From the NCBI RefSeq assembly GCF_965219715.1, contig NZ_OZ244785.1:3596001-3660000 (forward strand): DNA of 64,000 bases, written 5' to 3'. Source of the stretch: Bacterioplanoides sp965219715 (GTDB lineage Bacteria; Pseudomonadota; Gammaproteobacteria; Pseudomonadales; Oceanobacteraceae). Position 1 is the stretch's first letter; the number at the start of each line of letters is the position of its first letter. The position numbers and the translations under genes are program-made. Below the pieces are notes generated by a model that did no database searches, had not been told where the DNA came from, and saw only the letters and a program-made list of their open reading frames with translations. Below, piece after piece: positions 40,680-49,382 of this stretch.

Positions 40680-42055
40680 TATTCAGCGTTAAAACGGTTT
40701 TGCAGATAAGAAAACACAGCACGGATTCCCATGGCTTCACCACCGGTCGGGCGGCCAGGTAATTTACGCTGGTTCCAGGCCATCACATCAAAGTGTACCC
40801 ACGGCGTATCGTCAACAAAGTGCTCCAGATACAGGGCGGCGGTAATAGCACCACCAAATGGTCCGGGTACCGAGTTCACCATATCGGCGACGTCGCTTTT
40901 TAACATGTCGTTGTATGGCTTATGCAACGGCAGTTGCCAAACCGGGTCCGTCACTTTATTGCCGTGCTGCATTAAATCACCGGCCAGCTGCATTTGATTG
41001 GTAAAGAAGCCTGGCAATTCGGTACCCAGTGCCACCCGGCAGGCGCCGGTGAGGGTGGCAAAATCAAACATAATTTCCGGCTTATCGTTAACCGCTTCGG
41101 TGAGTGCATCACACAGCACCAGGCGACCTTCAGCATCGGTGTTATCAATTTCGACCGTAGTGCCTTTGCGGGTGGTAATCACGTCACCCGGACGGAAGGC
41201 GTTAGCGCTAACGGCATTTTCCACCGCAGGAATTAATACCCGTAAATTCACCGGTAATTGCTGCGACATAATTAAATACGCCAGGCCTAATACCTGCGCT
41301 GCACCACCCATATCTTTTTTCATCAGGCGCATGGCAGCTGCGGGTTTTAAATCAAGGCCGCCGCTGTCAAAGCAAACGCCTTTACCTACGAGGGTAACTT
41401 TCGGGTCTGAACTTTTACCCCAGCGCAGATCGATTAATCGCGGTGCATGATCGCTGGCACGGCCAACGGCATGAATGGTTGGGTAGTTTTCAGTTAATAA
41501 GTCGTCACCAACAACCTGAGTGACACTGGCGCCAAATTGTTCGGCGATGGTTTCGGTGGCAGCGGCTAAATGCTGCGGCATCATATCGCCAGCCGGAGTG
41601 TTGATCAGATCCCGGGTCCAGCTGACGGCTTGCACCATATCGCGGGATATTTTCAGCGCGTCGCTGTCAGTCAGTACTAATTGAGCCTGCGGCTTATCGT
41701 TACTTTTGTATTTTTCGAAACGGTAGGCACCGGCTCCCCAGGCAAACGCAATCGCAATTAACTGGTCGGTGTCGCTGATGTTATCAATCTGATATTGGCC
41801 AGCGGGCAACTGAGAAGACAGGTCACCGGCAGCAAAAAAGTTATCCAGTGTGTCGCATACAAACAGGGCCTGTGAGGCTGAACCATCCGCTGCCGGAATC
41901 AGCTGTGTGCCTTTGCCGGTGTAACCGCAGCTTTGCAGCCAGGTTTTGCAGGCGTCGGTTTGTGCTTCCAGCCAGCCGTCGTAAGCGGAATGTTCCAGAA
42001 TCGTCAGAGGTACAATCGAGCTGGCCTGATCGGCGGCTAATAAAACAGCGGACAT
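40679..42055 (-). CDS. Leucyl aminopeptidase family (M17) peptidase
   Basis: 458 residues from ATG 42055 (an upstream in-frame start at 42178 would add 41 residues that do not belong to the family; AGGAG lies about ten bases before 42055). The C-terminal catalytic half has VGKGVCFDSGGLDLKPAAAMRLMKKDMGGAA and the M17 signature NTDAEGRL with the Asp and Glu metal ligands. It is the short form, like PepB/YtfA-type members, not PepA. It removes N-terminal residues from cytoplasmic peptides. First gene of a three-gene operon with the TRIC protein and an outer-membrane protein. Confidence 0.9.
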   Translation of the reverse strand: MSAVLLAADQASSIVPLTILEHSAYDGWLEAQTDACKTWLQSCGYTGKGTQLIPAADGSASQALFVCDTLDNFFAAGDLSSQLPAGQYQIDNISDTDQLIAIAFAWGAGAYRFEKYKSNDKPQAQLVLTDSDALKISRDMVQAVSWTRDLINTPAGDMMPQHLAAATETIAEQFGASVTQVVGDDLLTENYPTIHAVGRASDHAPRLIDLRWGKSSDPKVTLVGKGVCFDSGGLDLKPAAAMRLMKKDMGGAAQVLGLAYLIMSQQLPVNLRVLIPAVENAVSANAFRPGDVITTRKGTTVEIDNTDAEGRLVLCDALTEAVNDKPEIMFDFATLTGACRVALGTELPGFFTNQMQLAGDLMQHGNKVTDPVWQLPLHKPYNDMLKSDVADMVNSVPGPFGGAITAALYLEHFVDDTPWVHFDVMAWNQRKLPGRPTGGEAMGIRAVFSYLQNRFNAE

Positions 42056-42058
42056 AAG

Positions 42059-42086
42059 GTGTGGACTCCTGAATGTGAATCCACAC
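42059..42086 (-). promoter_or_regulatory. Hairpin enclosing the ribosome-binding site of the M17 gene
   Basis: On the minus strand GTGTGGA (42086-42080) pairs with TCCACAC (42065-42059), and the AGGAG SD sits in the 14-base loop, three bases before the ATG at 42055. The stem could modulate translation or simply be the end of the upstream transcript. Confidence 0.4.
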
Positions 42087-42110
42087 AGTATAGAAAAGAA
42101 TGGCTGGCGC

Positions 42111-43358
42111 TTAAAAGCGGAATGACTGTTGTAGGTGAATTTCCAGTCGCGCAGGGTAGGATTGCCAGCCCTGGCCATCGCTGTATAACAGCTGCAGTTT
42201 CTGAAAACGGGAAAGTTGCATCGTTGCCATCCAGGTCAGTCGTTGTGGCTTATTACCGGCGTTGTTCAGACGTGAGTCATCCAGTTTGTTATCACTGGTG
42301 TTGCTCACTTCGGTATCGGAATACAGATAGTCGTAACGCATTCCAAGTTGCAGCTGCTGACTGCTGTTAGACCACCACAGCTGGTGGTACTGACCCTGGC
42401 TGTTTAATGTCAGCTCGGCAATATCACTGCTTGCACTGTTGCTGCGACTGTACAAGCGACCATCTTCCTGACGCTGGCTGTATTCGCCCTGATAACTCAG
42501 CTGGCCAAGATGGTTCATCGGGTAGCTGAGCTGAATACCGGCGCCCCAGTGCTGAATTTTGCCATCAAAAAATTCGGTGAACCCTGAATTGGTGTGAACA
42601 TGGGTGTTGCTGCTCAGATCAAACAGAAACATACCGCGATCATTAACATCGGCGTAGTAACCATTCGCCAGAGCTGTGACTTCCAGTCCGGCAAAACGCT
42701 GGTTTAACTCCAGTTGATACAAACCTGCAAGGGTATTTTTCTTACTGTTTAAATGGTCGCCACCCAGCAGGTTGAGTGAATGGTTGATCTGCCAACCGGC
42801 GAATTGCTGCTGCAGTTGCAGGTTAATACCCGCATCGGCCAGTTGATCTCCCCAATACACTTTATTGACCAGCGGCGACTGAATAAAGGTTTGAGCGTGT
42901 TGGTGCTGATGATTTAAAAAACCGATACGCGGCAAATATTTACCCGCCGTCAGTTGCAGCTTATGTGTGTGCCAGTCGTTACGAACCCAGGCCTCGGATA
43001 ATTCACTGCTGCCACTGTGGTAAGCCAGCGCCAGTTTGCCAAAAATCGCATCGCTGTTGATCGCCTGGGAAAGGGTTTCCGGCAGTGGCCGCTGTACACT
43101 CAGATCGGCGTGATCAAGGCGCAGTCCAGCGCTTTCCTGATGTTGATTGGTCGGTAAAAAGCCGAGCATATTCGGACCGGATTTTTGGCGATAAACCAGA
43201 TCCGTGTCCAGCTGCCAGATTGTGGCCGTCGACTGATCAGAGTTTGCAGAGCCATGATGGTTTACAGAGCCCTGAGAAGGTGCAGCAGACAAATGACCCG
43301 CCGACGCCAGTGCCTGGCCGCTGATGCAGGTCAGAATAATCATCAAAGCCGACTTCAT
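42111..43358 (-). CDS. Outer-membrane protein paired with MbnP/MbnH (possible metal porin)
   Basis: 415 residues. A signal peptide (MKSALMIILTCISGQALA) is followed by a His- and Ser-rich start (HLSAAPSQGSVNHHGSANSD), then barrel-type strands ending in LEIHLQQSFRF (terminal Phe). It has extra His motifs (NHQHQHAQTF). It overlaps the stop of the MbnH gene by four bases (ATGA) and is thus translationally coupled to it. Genes next to MbnP/MbnH often code for outer-membrane metal handlers, and the histidine clusters suggest metal binding; transport of copper or another metal is an inference. Confidence 0.65.
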   Translation of the reverse strand: MKSALMIILTCISGQALASAGHLSAAPSQGSVNHHGSANSDQSTATIWQLDTDLVYRQKSGPNMLGFLPTNQHQESAGLRLDHADLSVQRPLPETLSQAINSDAIFGKLALAYHSGSSELSEAWVRNDWHTHKLQLTAGKYLPRIGFLNHQHQHAQTFIQSPLVNKVYWGDQLADAGINLQLQQQFAGWQINHSLNLLGGDHLNSKKNTLAGLYQLELNQRFAGLEVTALANGYYADVNDRGMFLFDLSSNTHVHTNSGFTEFFDGKIQHWGAGIQLSYPMNHLGQLSYQGEYSQRQEDGRLYSRSNSASSDIAELTLNSQGQYHQLWWSNSSQQLQLGMRYDYLYSDTEVSNTSDNKLDDSRLNNAGNKPQRLTWMATMQLSRFQKLQLLYSDGQGWQSYPARLEIHLQQSFRF

Positions 43359-44626
43359 AACGACGAGTCCTGTGCTGTGGTAAATGGATTGGCGAAACGA
43401 GGATCGTTAATAAATTCGTGATCCGTCAGACTTTTCAGGAAGTTCACCAGATCGGCCTTTTCCTGCGCCGTTGCTTCAAAACCGGATACGAAGCCATTGG
43501 CTAATTTATTCGGATTAGCACGACCATCTCCGGCGAGGTGACTGATGGCGTTTGCCGGTTGCCCCAGTGACTCGTTAATAATGGCCAGATTATCGATGTC
43601 CCCCGCCGATTGAATCTGACGACCACCGTTGGCATAAAACTCGATGACGCCTTCTAACGTTTGAATACTGCCATCGTGCATATAAGGCGCGGTCAGTTCG
43701 ATATTTCTCAGAGTAGGTGGGCGGAAGCTGCCTTTATCTTCTGCTTTACCGGTTACTTCAAAGGCGCCCTGGTTGTTTGCCGGGTAATTACCATCCTGAC
43801 TCAGGTTATACAGGCCATTGTTAAAAAAGCGTTGTGTTGGAATCGCAATGGAGCGGGCGGTGGTGCTTGATAAAGAGAAATTAAATGTGTCGTGGCAGTG
43901 AAAGCAATCTGCTTTTTCACTGAAGAATAAATCGCGGCCGCGTTGTGCGGATTCAGATAATTGCCCTTTATCAAACGCGGAACGATCGGAAATTAAAATA
44001 CGATTAAATGACGCCAGTGATTTAATGATATTCGCCAGGGTAAAAGGATCGGCTTCTTGTGGAAACGCTGCCTCAAATAATTGCTGATACAACACCTGAT
44101 CACGAAAACGCTGCAGAATCTGTTGTAGGTTGTTGCCATTAATACCGATCTCTACCGGGTTTGGTGCTTCGGCCGTTAATGGAATTAAAATCTGCTGTTC
44201 CAGTGTGGTCAGCTGTGGGTTAGCCCAGGTGTAATTAATGTTGTAGGCGACATTGGTTAACGTCTGAGAATTACGTGCCAATAAATCGTTGGTGGTGCCA
44301 TGGGGCAGTGCTTTGCCATCGGTAAACGCGGATTTCTGCTCATGGCAGGATTCACAGCTTTGTTGTTCATTAACCGACAGACGTTTGTCGTAAAACAGGT
44401 GGCGGCCTAATTCAATTTTTGCATCAGTCAGCGGGTTATTGTCGGGAATTACCGGCATGGCAAAGCCACCTTCCTGACTCAGTTGCAGCAGGGTAAGGCC
44501 TTCCTGCTTATCAACGGTTTGCTTGCGTTGGTATTGGGATTCTTTACAGCCACTCAGTGCCAGTATGCTGGCAATCGTGGCAATGATCATCGGCAATTTA
44601 CGTGAGTTATTCATCTTGGTGATCAT
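43355..44626 (-). CDS. MbnH-like di-heme cytochrome c peroxidase-family enzyme (lipoprotein)
   Basis: 423 residues from ATG 44626; TTG 44638 and ATG 44614 are alternatives because no start has a strong SD. A lipobox (LALSGCKES) anchors the protein. Two haem c sites are visible: CESCHEQ and CFHCHDTF. LFYDKRLSVNEQQSCESCHE and FRPPTLRNIELTAPYMHDGS are typical of the MauG/CcpA group. MbnH oxidises its partner MbnP through a bis-Fe(IV) state and turns a Trp into kynurenine to form a copper site. The MbnP gene lies 128 bases upstream, and the outer-membrane gene overlaps its end. Confidence 0.85.
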   Translation of the reverse strand: MITKMNNSRKLPMIIATIASILALSGCKESQYQRKQTVDKQEGLTLLQLSQEGGFAMPVIPDNNPLTDAKIELGRHLFYDKRLSVNEQQSCESCHEQKSAFTDGKALPHGTTNDLLARNSQTLTNVAYNINYTWANPQLTTLEQQILIPLTAEAPNPVEIGINGNNLQQILQRFRDQVLYQQLFEAAFPQEADPFTLANIIKSLASFNRILISDRSAFDKGQLSESAQRGRDLFFSEKADCFHCHDTFNFSLSSTTARSIAIPTQRFFNNGLYNLSQDGNYPANNQGAFEVTGKAEDKGSFRPPTLRNIELTAPYMHDGSIQTLEGVIEFYANGGRQIQSAGDIDNLAIINESLGQPANAISHLAGDGRANPNKLANGFVSGFEATAQEKADLVNFLKSLTDHEFINDPRFANPFTTAQDSSL

Positions 44627-44754
44627 CGTTGTGAGCAAATAGTCCGCTAAATGGTGGTATTAATCGTGTGACGGAAAGCAGGATGCGTTCTGAAGCAGGC
44701 CGAAGCCTGCTTTATCCGCGGTTGTAACGTTTCAGTACTGATACTGTTTCGCGG

Positions 44755-45642
44755 TTATTTTTTCGCCGTACGAACCCAGCTCTGGCTGTCACAGTCATTG
44801 TTTTTACATTGACCATCCGCCAGGTTCAGACCCAGTGCTGAAAACACCTTGCTGCATTCCGGGTCGCTGGTGCCTGACATACAACCCGGAGCACCGCCGG
44901 CATCGCTGCTGATGTCACTTTGTGCGACCAGGTTGGCGTAATCGAGAATAATTTTATCTTCTGCCAGATTGATATTACGGAAGCTGTAAGTTGGGCGGTT
45001 GCCATTGCTGCACACCGAAGTCGGATCGGCTTTACCGTTGCCACTGCACGCGGTTGAACCCAGGTGGATATTCCAGCCTGCGACATCCATACGAGCGTGT
45101 TTGTAGCCTGCAGTCCAGTTCCAGTGCATGGCAATTTCTTTCGCCAGAATGCCGCTGGTTTTGGTTGCGTCGAGGTGGTTGTATTTTTCCGGAACGCCAA
45201 TGGTGAAACGTACCCGGCTGTAGTCGTCGGCTTTATCGACCGTACCCTGAATGGTGTTGTTTTTCAGGTTGGTGCCACAGAAGGCCAGTAAGCTGATTCC
45301 ACGTTCAACATCGGCGGTGGTGGCTGACTTCAGTTTTACAGGTACAAAATCGCCGCTGGCTGTCGCAACTTCCAGTTCAGAAATATACAACCCAAAGTAT
45401 TTGATATCTGCAGGGGTATTATTGGTACCAACGGTTTCGGTGTTGGCGTCACACTTCAGTTCGCTGCTGTTTAACTGTGCTGCAAATTCCAGATTGATAT
45501 TCTGAGTTGTGCCAGAGCCATTGCCTGAATTGTTGTTGCTTTTGTTATCGCCTGAGTTGCTGTCGCTGTCTGAGCCACAGGCTGCTAAAGCCGCCGTTAC
45601 AACCGCTGTTAGCGCTAACTTACCGAATGTGTGAACCTGCAT
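44755..45642 (-). CDS. MbnP-like copper-binding lipoprotein (four-Cys 'metallo-mystery' protein)
   Basis: 295 residues. A lipobox (TAALAACGSDSD) is followed by an Asn/Ser/Gly linker. The mature part has the four-Cys family pattern (SSELKCDANTETVG, LAFCGTNL, LGSTACSGNG, GAPGCMSGTSDPECSKVFSA) and the Trp-rich block AMHWNWTAGYKHARMDVAGW. One Trp in such a block is the residue turned to kynurenine by MbnH. The C-terminal LGLNLADGQCKNNDCDSQSW is the conserved tail. With MbnH and the coupled outer-membrane protein it forms a probable copper-binding unit of the outer envelope. Confidence 0.82.
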   Translation of the reverse strand: MQVHTFGKLALTAVVTAALAACGSDSDSNSGDNKSNNNSGNGSGTTQNINLEFAAQLNSSELKCDANTETVGTNNTPADIKYFGLYISELEVATASGDFVPVKLKSATTADVERGISLLAFCGTNLKNNTIQGTVDKADDYSRVRFTIGVPEKYNHLDATKTSGILAKEIAMHWNWTAGYKHARMDVAGWNIHLGSTACSGNGKADPTSVCSNGNRPTYSFRNINLAEDKIILDYANLVAQSDISSDAGGAPGCMSGTSDPECSKVFSALGLNLADGQCKNNDCDSQSWVRTAKK

Positions 45643-45913
45643 GATCTTCCCCCTGATACCTTGCTGTGAATATAGGGCGTAATTATCGGTGTTCGTCAGG
45701 CGTCTGGGGTGTGACAGGATGTCGCACCAGGGGAACTTTTGCCGCCAAACACGGGTGAAACTTGATATTGCTCAAGGTTATAAATGCTTGTGCATCGATA
45801 CCCCTGTCATGCTGGTGCAAAAAAAGCGCAATCTTACGGTCAGAAAACAGCCACGCAGATGTCATCAGTGCCACGCTAAATAGCCGTCATAACTCAGCTT
45901 AACCGGGCTAATT

Positions 45914-47665
45914 ATGTCGCTATCCCCAACGCCGCTGACACGCCGACAATTTATGTTCCGCAGTGTGGCTGCTTCCGCGATTTCTTACACGGCTTACAGT
46001 GATTCACCGGAATACGCTGAGTTTCAGCACCGTCAGTCTCAGAATACTTTTCCTTTTCAGCACGGCGTGGCCAGTGGTGATCCGTTAACCGACCGGGTTA
46101 TTTTATGGACTCGTATCACACCGCCACGCAGCGATTTTTCTCCGCTGCCGGATTATCCGATTCATTATCGCTGGCGAATCGCGCTCGATGCGCAATTTAC
46201 TCAGCTGGTGAATCAGGGGCATGGCAGTACCGATAGCAGCCGGGATTTTTGCGTAAAAGTTGATGCCAGTGGTCTGGCTCCGGGCCAGAGTTATTATTAT
46301 GTGTTTGAAGCACTGGGGCAGATGTCGGACATCGGTCGTACCAAAACGCTGCCACAGGGAAAGGTTGAGCATCTGAGGCTGGCGTTTACTTCCTGCTCCA
46401 ATTACGCCCGTGGTTATTTCAACGTTTATAAGGAAATTGCCAAACGTGCAGATCTTGATGTGGTGCTCCACCTGGGAGATTACATTTATGAATACGACAA
46501 TATCGAACAAAGCCTGACGACAGGCCGGTTACATCAGCCAGCACATGAAACCCGAACGCTGCAGGATTATCGTTTGCGCCATGCCTGTTATAAAACCGAT
46601 AAAGATCTGCAGGAAGTGCATCGCCAGCATCCGTTTATTGTGATTTGGGATGATCATGAAGTGGCGAACAATGCCTGGGGCGCCTTGGATAATCTTGGCA
46701 CGACAGACGGTGGTGCCGATAACCATCAACAACATGAAGGCGACTGGCGTCAGCGTTTATCAGCAGCAGTGCGTGCCTATATGGAATGGATGCCGATTCG
46801 CGAGCAATTTAATCAACAGGGTCAGCATCAGGTGTATCGTCGCTTTCGTTTTGGCGATTTATTAGATCTGAATATGTTGGATACCCGACTGGCCGGTCGT
46901 GATGTTCAGTCGGACGATCCGGATATTCGCGATGACCAGAATCGTACGTTGCTGGGCTATGAGCAGGAGCATTGGCTGGAGAACAACTTGGCTCAGGCAC
47001 AGCAAGACGGAGTTATCTGGAAGCTGCTGGGGCAACAGGTGATGATGGCGCAATTCCAGCTGAGTAATTCACCGCTCAACCATGATCAGTGGGATGGTTA
47101 CCCGGCGGCGCGCCAGCGTTTGTTTGATCATATTCGGCAAGCCCACATCGACAACTTTGTGGTACTGACCGGCGACATCCATTCCAGCTGGGCGCTGGAG
47201 TTAAAAGATGATCCGTTCAATGAAAGCAGCGGTGAAGCGTTTGGCGTTGAATTAGTAACCCCAGCGGTAACGTCGCCAGGTATTGAAAGTCAGACCCGAG
47301 CCGCACTTGCAGCGGCTTCACTGGAATCACTCCTGCCTCATCTTAACTTTGTTGAATTCTTCCACCGTGGTTATGTGCTGCTGGATATTAAACCCGAACG
47401 TATTCAGGCCGAATGGTGGGTTGTGGATACGGTTGAAAGTCCGCGTTACGCCAGTGACTGCCTGCGTGCTCTGACCATTCCTGCGGGTAAGTCACAGTTG
47501 CAGCCCGTAGCAGACATAAGCCGCGCCAAATCTTCTGCGCCGCTGGCGCCTGCATTTTCATCATCCTTTGCTTATTTGCGGCAGTGGCGTGGAGGACGGA
47601 TAACAAAGCCAACCGCTACACAAATGATTGGCAATGAGCTCTTACTGAGTTCTGTCAGCCGATAG
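45914..47665 (+). CDS. phoD: PhoD-family alkaline phosphatase / phosphodiesterase
   Basis: 583 residues with a twin-arginine signal (LTRRQFMFRSVAASAISYTA). The N-terminal PhoD domain opens with QHGVASGDPLTDRVILWTRITP. The metal sites are visible: FTSCSNYARGYFNVYKEIA, VVLHLGDYIYEY, WDDHEVANNAWG and LTGDIHSSWALE, which hold the Fe3+/Ca2+ ligands of the PhoD fold. It cleaves phosphate mono- and diesters in the periplasm or outside the cell. It is divergent from the MbnP gene (271-base gap without an evident Pho box) and is followed by a long non-coding region. Confidence 0.92.
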   Translation: MSLSPTPLTRRQFMFRSVAASAISYTAYSDSPEYAEFQHRQSQNTFPFQHGVASGDPLTDRVILWTRITPPRSDFSPLPDYPIHYRWRIALDAQFTQLVNQGHGSTDSSRDFCVKVDASGLAPGQSYYYVFEALGQMSDIGRTKTLPQGKVEHLRLAFTSCSNYARGYFNVYKEIAKRADLDVVLHLGDYIYEYDNIEQSLTTGRLHQPAHETRTLQDYRLRHACYKTDKDLQEVHRQHPFIVIWDDHEVANNAWGALDNLGTTDGGADNHQQHEGDWRQRLSAAVRAYMEWMPIREQFNQQGQHQVYRRFRFGDLLDLNMLDTRLAGRDVQSDDPDIRDDQNRTLLGYEQEHWLENNLAQAQQDGVIWKLLGQQVMMAQFQLSNSPLNHDQWDGYPAARQRLFDHIRQAHIDNFVVLTGDIHSSWALELKDDPFNESSGEAFGVELVTPAVTSPGIESQTRAALAAASLESLLPHLNFVEFFHRGYVLLDIKPERIQAEWWVVDTVESPRYASDCLRALTIPAGKSQLQPVADISRAKSSAPLAPAFSSSFAYLRQWRGGRITKPTATQMIGNELLLSSVSR

Positions 47666-47728
47666 TCATCCACTCAGGCTGATGTGTGCCCAGGTCTGTA
47701 TTGAATAACTCAAGTTTTCCACCCTTTC

Positions 47729-48061
47729 TGTGGATAAGATTTTGGATAAGTTTGGGGTAGTTGTCGCCAGCCCGCATAACATGGCCCCTTTTGTTAAATC
47801 GGTGAAATTTTAACCTATCTGTCACATTTCTCCGGAGTGCACACCCCGTCTGGCCTTGCAAGCAATTTATCAAAGAAAATCAATGTCTTGAGGCGCTTCA
47901 AAAGTGTTTGATGATTTCTTCACGGATATCAGATGTGCTGTGGAAAAGTCTGTGATTATTCTTGGGAAATACAGTGGAATCTGTTGTAGATAAACTTTCT
48001 GCAAGGGGTTTGGCTAAATTCTTGTGGATGTTATGCAGTTCGGCTGAAGGGTTTATCAACA
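47729..48061. promoter_or_regulatory. Cluster of DnaA-box-like 9-mers with an IHF-like site in a 594-base gene-free region
   Basis: The gap 47666-48259 has no supported gene. It holds TGTGGATAA (47729-47737, exact DnaA box on the minus strand), TTTGGATAA (47741), TGTGGAAAA (47939), TGTAGATAA (47985) and TTATCAACA (48053), each one mismatch from consensus. AATCAATGTCTTG (47878-47890) is a full match to the IHF consensus WATCAANNNNTTR. DnaA boxes on both sides of an IHF site are the layout of datA/DARS-type loci or of an origin. No dnaA, dnaN or mnmG gene is near. Confidence 0.5.
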
Positions 48062-48259
48062 ATGGTTGGTGTGCTGCTGGAGAAGGGCTTGTTAACTGCG
48101 GCCAGATGATTGTCGCAAATCCGTAACAGTGTATTTCCGGTCAGAATGTCAGGCTGATCTGCAAGCTGAATAGCTAATTTGCATGTAGAATATAGCGCTT
48201 ATTTATGTGGCTCCGATGCCACATGTAATAATCCCAAAAAATAAAAACTGGTTGTTATT

Positions 48260-49303
48260 ATGCAACGAATTATCAGTGTGAACGATAAGGTCATACCTTT
48301 TCAGCACCATCCACTGACCTTAATTAATTACGTTCTGCGTGACCGCAACGGTCATATCGAAAGACTTCTCGACAATAGTGGAATCACTGTTTCCCAGTTT
48401 CAAAACCCCGACTTAATGATCAGTTACCAGCAATATGCACAGTTGGTAAAAAACTGTCTTGAGCAAACCGGTGATCCGTTTCTGGGGCTGGCATTCGGCA
48501 AAGAATTAAGTGTTCATAGTCATGGTTTAATTGGCCTTACGGTACTGAATCAGCCAACCGTTGCTGACGCAGTTAATACCGCCATTAAATACAAAAAAGC
48601 GGTTTCGCCGATCACCACTTTGTCGCTGTTACCTGCGGCTGACGAGGTTGAAGTTGCGGTTGAAGAAGCATTAGGTTTTAAAGAACTGGAGCAGTTTTTT
48701 ACCGAAGTGTTGTACTCCAGCTTTATGACGGGATTTCGAACACTGACGTGTGACGAGAATTGCTGGATTCGTTTTTATTTTAAGTACACAGTCGACGAAA
48801 AAGGCATTGAAGAGTATCAGAAATATCTGGGCCCTCAGCTTTTGTTTTCACAGCCCCGCAATCGTATGCGTTCCGACGCCGCTTATTTTCAGCGGAAGAT
48901 TATGATCTCAAACAGCGTTGCTGCACAGGCCCTGGAAGAGCAGGTACGCAAATTGTTTCGCCGGGTTGCCAATCACGAAGGTATTATTGGTTTAATTCGT
49001 GGACTGCTGGTGGCGCCACAACATGAATTTCCGTCGTTGGAGCTGACCGCTGAAAAGATGAATACCAGCACCAGTACCATCAAACGTAAATTACGTGAGT
49101 ACAATACGTCGTATCAGAAAATTCTCAACGAAGTACGTATGGAAATAGCAGTCGATTATTTACAGAACTCTGATAAATCGATTAAAGAAATCTGTTACGA
49201 CCTGGGATATCAGGAGCCATCCACCTTTTCACGGGCGTTCCGTCAGTGGACCAATATGTCGCCGCAACAGTATCGCGATCAGTATCGGCGTACAGCGTGT
49301 TAA
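48260..49303 (+). CDS. AraC-family transcriptional regulator
   Basis: 347 residues. The N-terminal 220 residues are the arabinose-binding-like effector domain of the OruR/ArgR-type AraC subgroup (DPFLGLAFGKELSVHSHGLIGLTVLNQPTVADAVNTA). The two HTHs are LTAEKMNTSTSTIKRKLREYNTSYQKILNEVR and IKEICYDLGYQEPSTFSRAFRQWTNMSPQQYR, the latter a complete AraC signature. It has weak SD-like sequence before the ATG. It is convergent with the PI-PLC gene, and a shared terminator lies between. The target is unknown. The long upstream region may carry regulatory sites for it. Confidence 0.88.
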   Translation: MQRIISVNDKVIPFQHHPLTLINYVLRDRNGHIERLLDNSGITVSQFQNPDLMISYQQYAQLVKNCLEQTGDPFLGLAFGKELSVHSHGLIGLTVLNQPTVADAVNTAIKYKKAVSPITTLSLLPAADEVEVAVEEALGFKELEQFFTEVLYSSFMTGFRTLTCDENCWIRFYFKYTVDEKGIEEYQKYLGPQLLFSQPRNRMRSDAAYFQRKIMISNSVAAQALEEQVRKLFRRVANHEGIIGLIRGLLVAPQHEFPSLELTAEKMNTSTSTIKRKLREYNTSYQKILNEVRMEIAVDYLQNSDKSIKEICYDLGYQEPSTFSRAFRQWTNMSPQQYRDQYRRTAC

Positions 49304-49315
49304 AACATCATAATA

Positions 49316-49345
49316 AAAACCCCCGCTGCTGCGGGGGAGATTTTA
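49316..49345. terminator. Bidirectional terminator between the AraC and PI-PLC genes
   Basis: CCCCCGC (49320-49326), a TGCT loop and GCGGGGG (49331-49337), with an A-run before and ATTTTAT after. It sits between two convergent genes and can serve both. Confidence 0.85.
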
Positions 49346-49382
49346 TAGCGAGCCTTAATGAGTGTTTATTTCTGGCAATAAA

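Noticed and set aside
47666..48259. A replication origin (oriC)
   Set aside because: DnaA boxes and an IHF-like site are present, but there is no dnaA, dnaN, mnmG or rpmH nearby and no clear AT-rich 13-mer array. Only a DnaA-binding locus is claimed.
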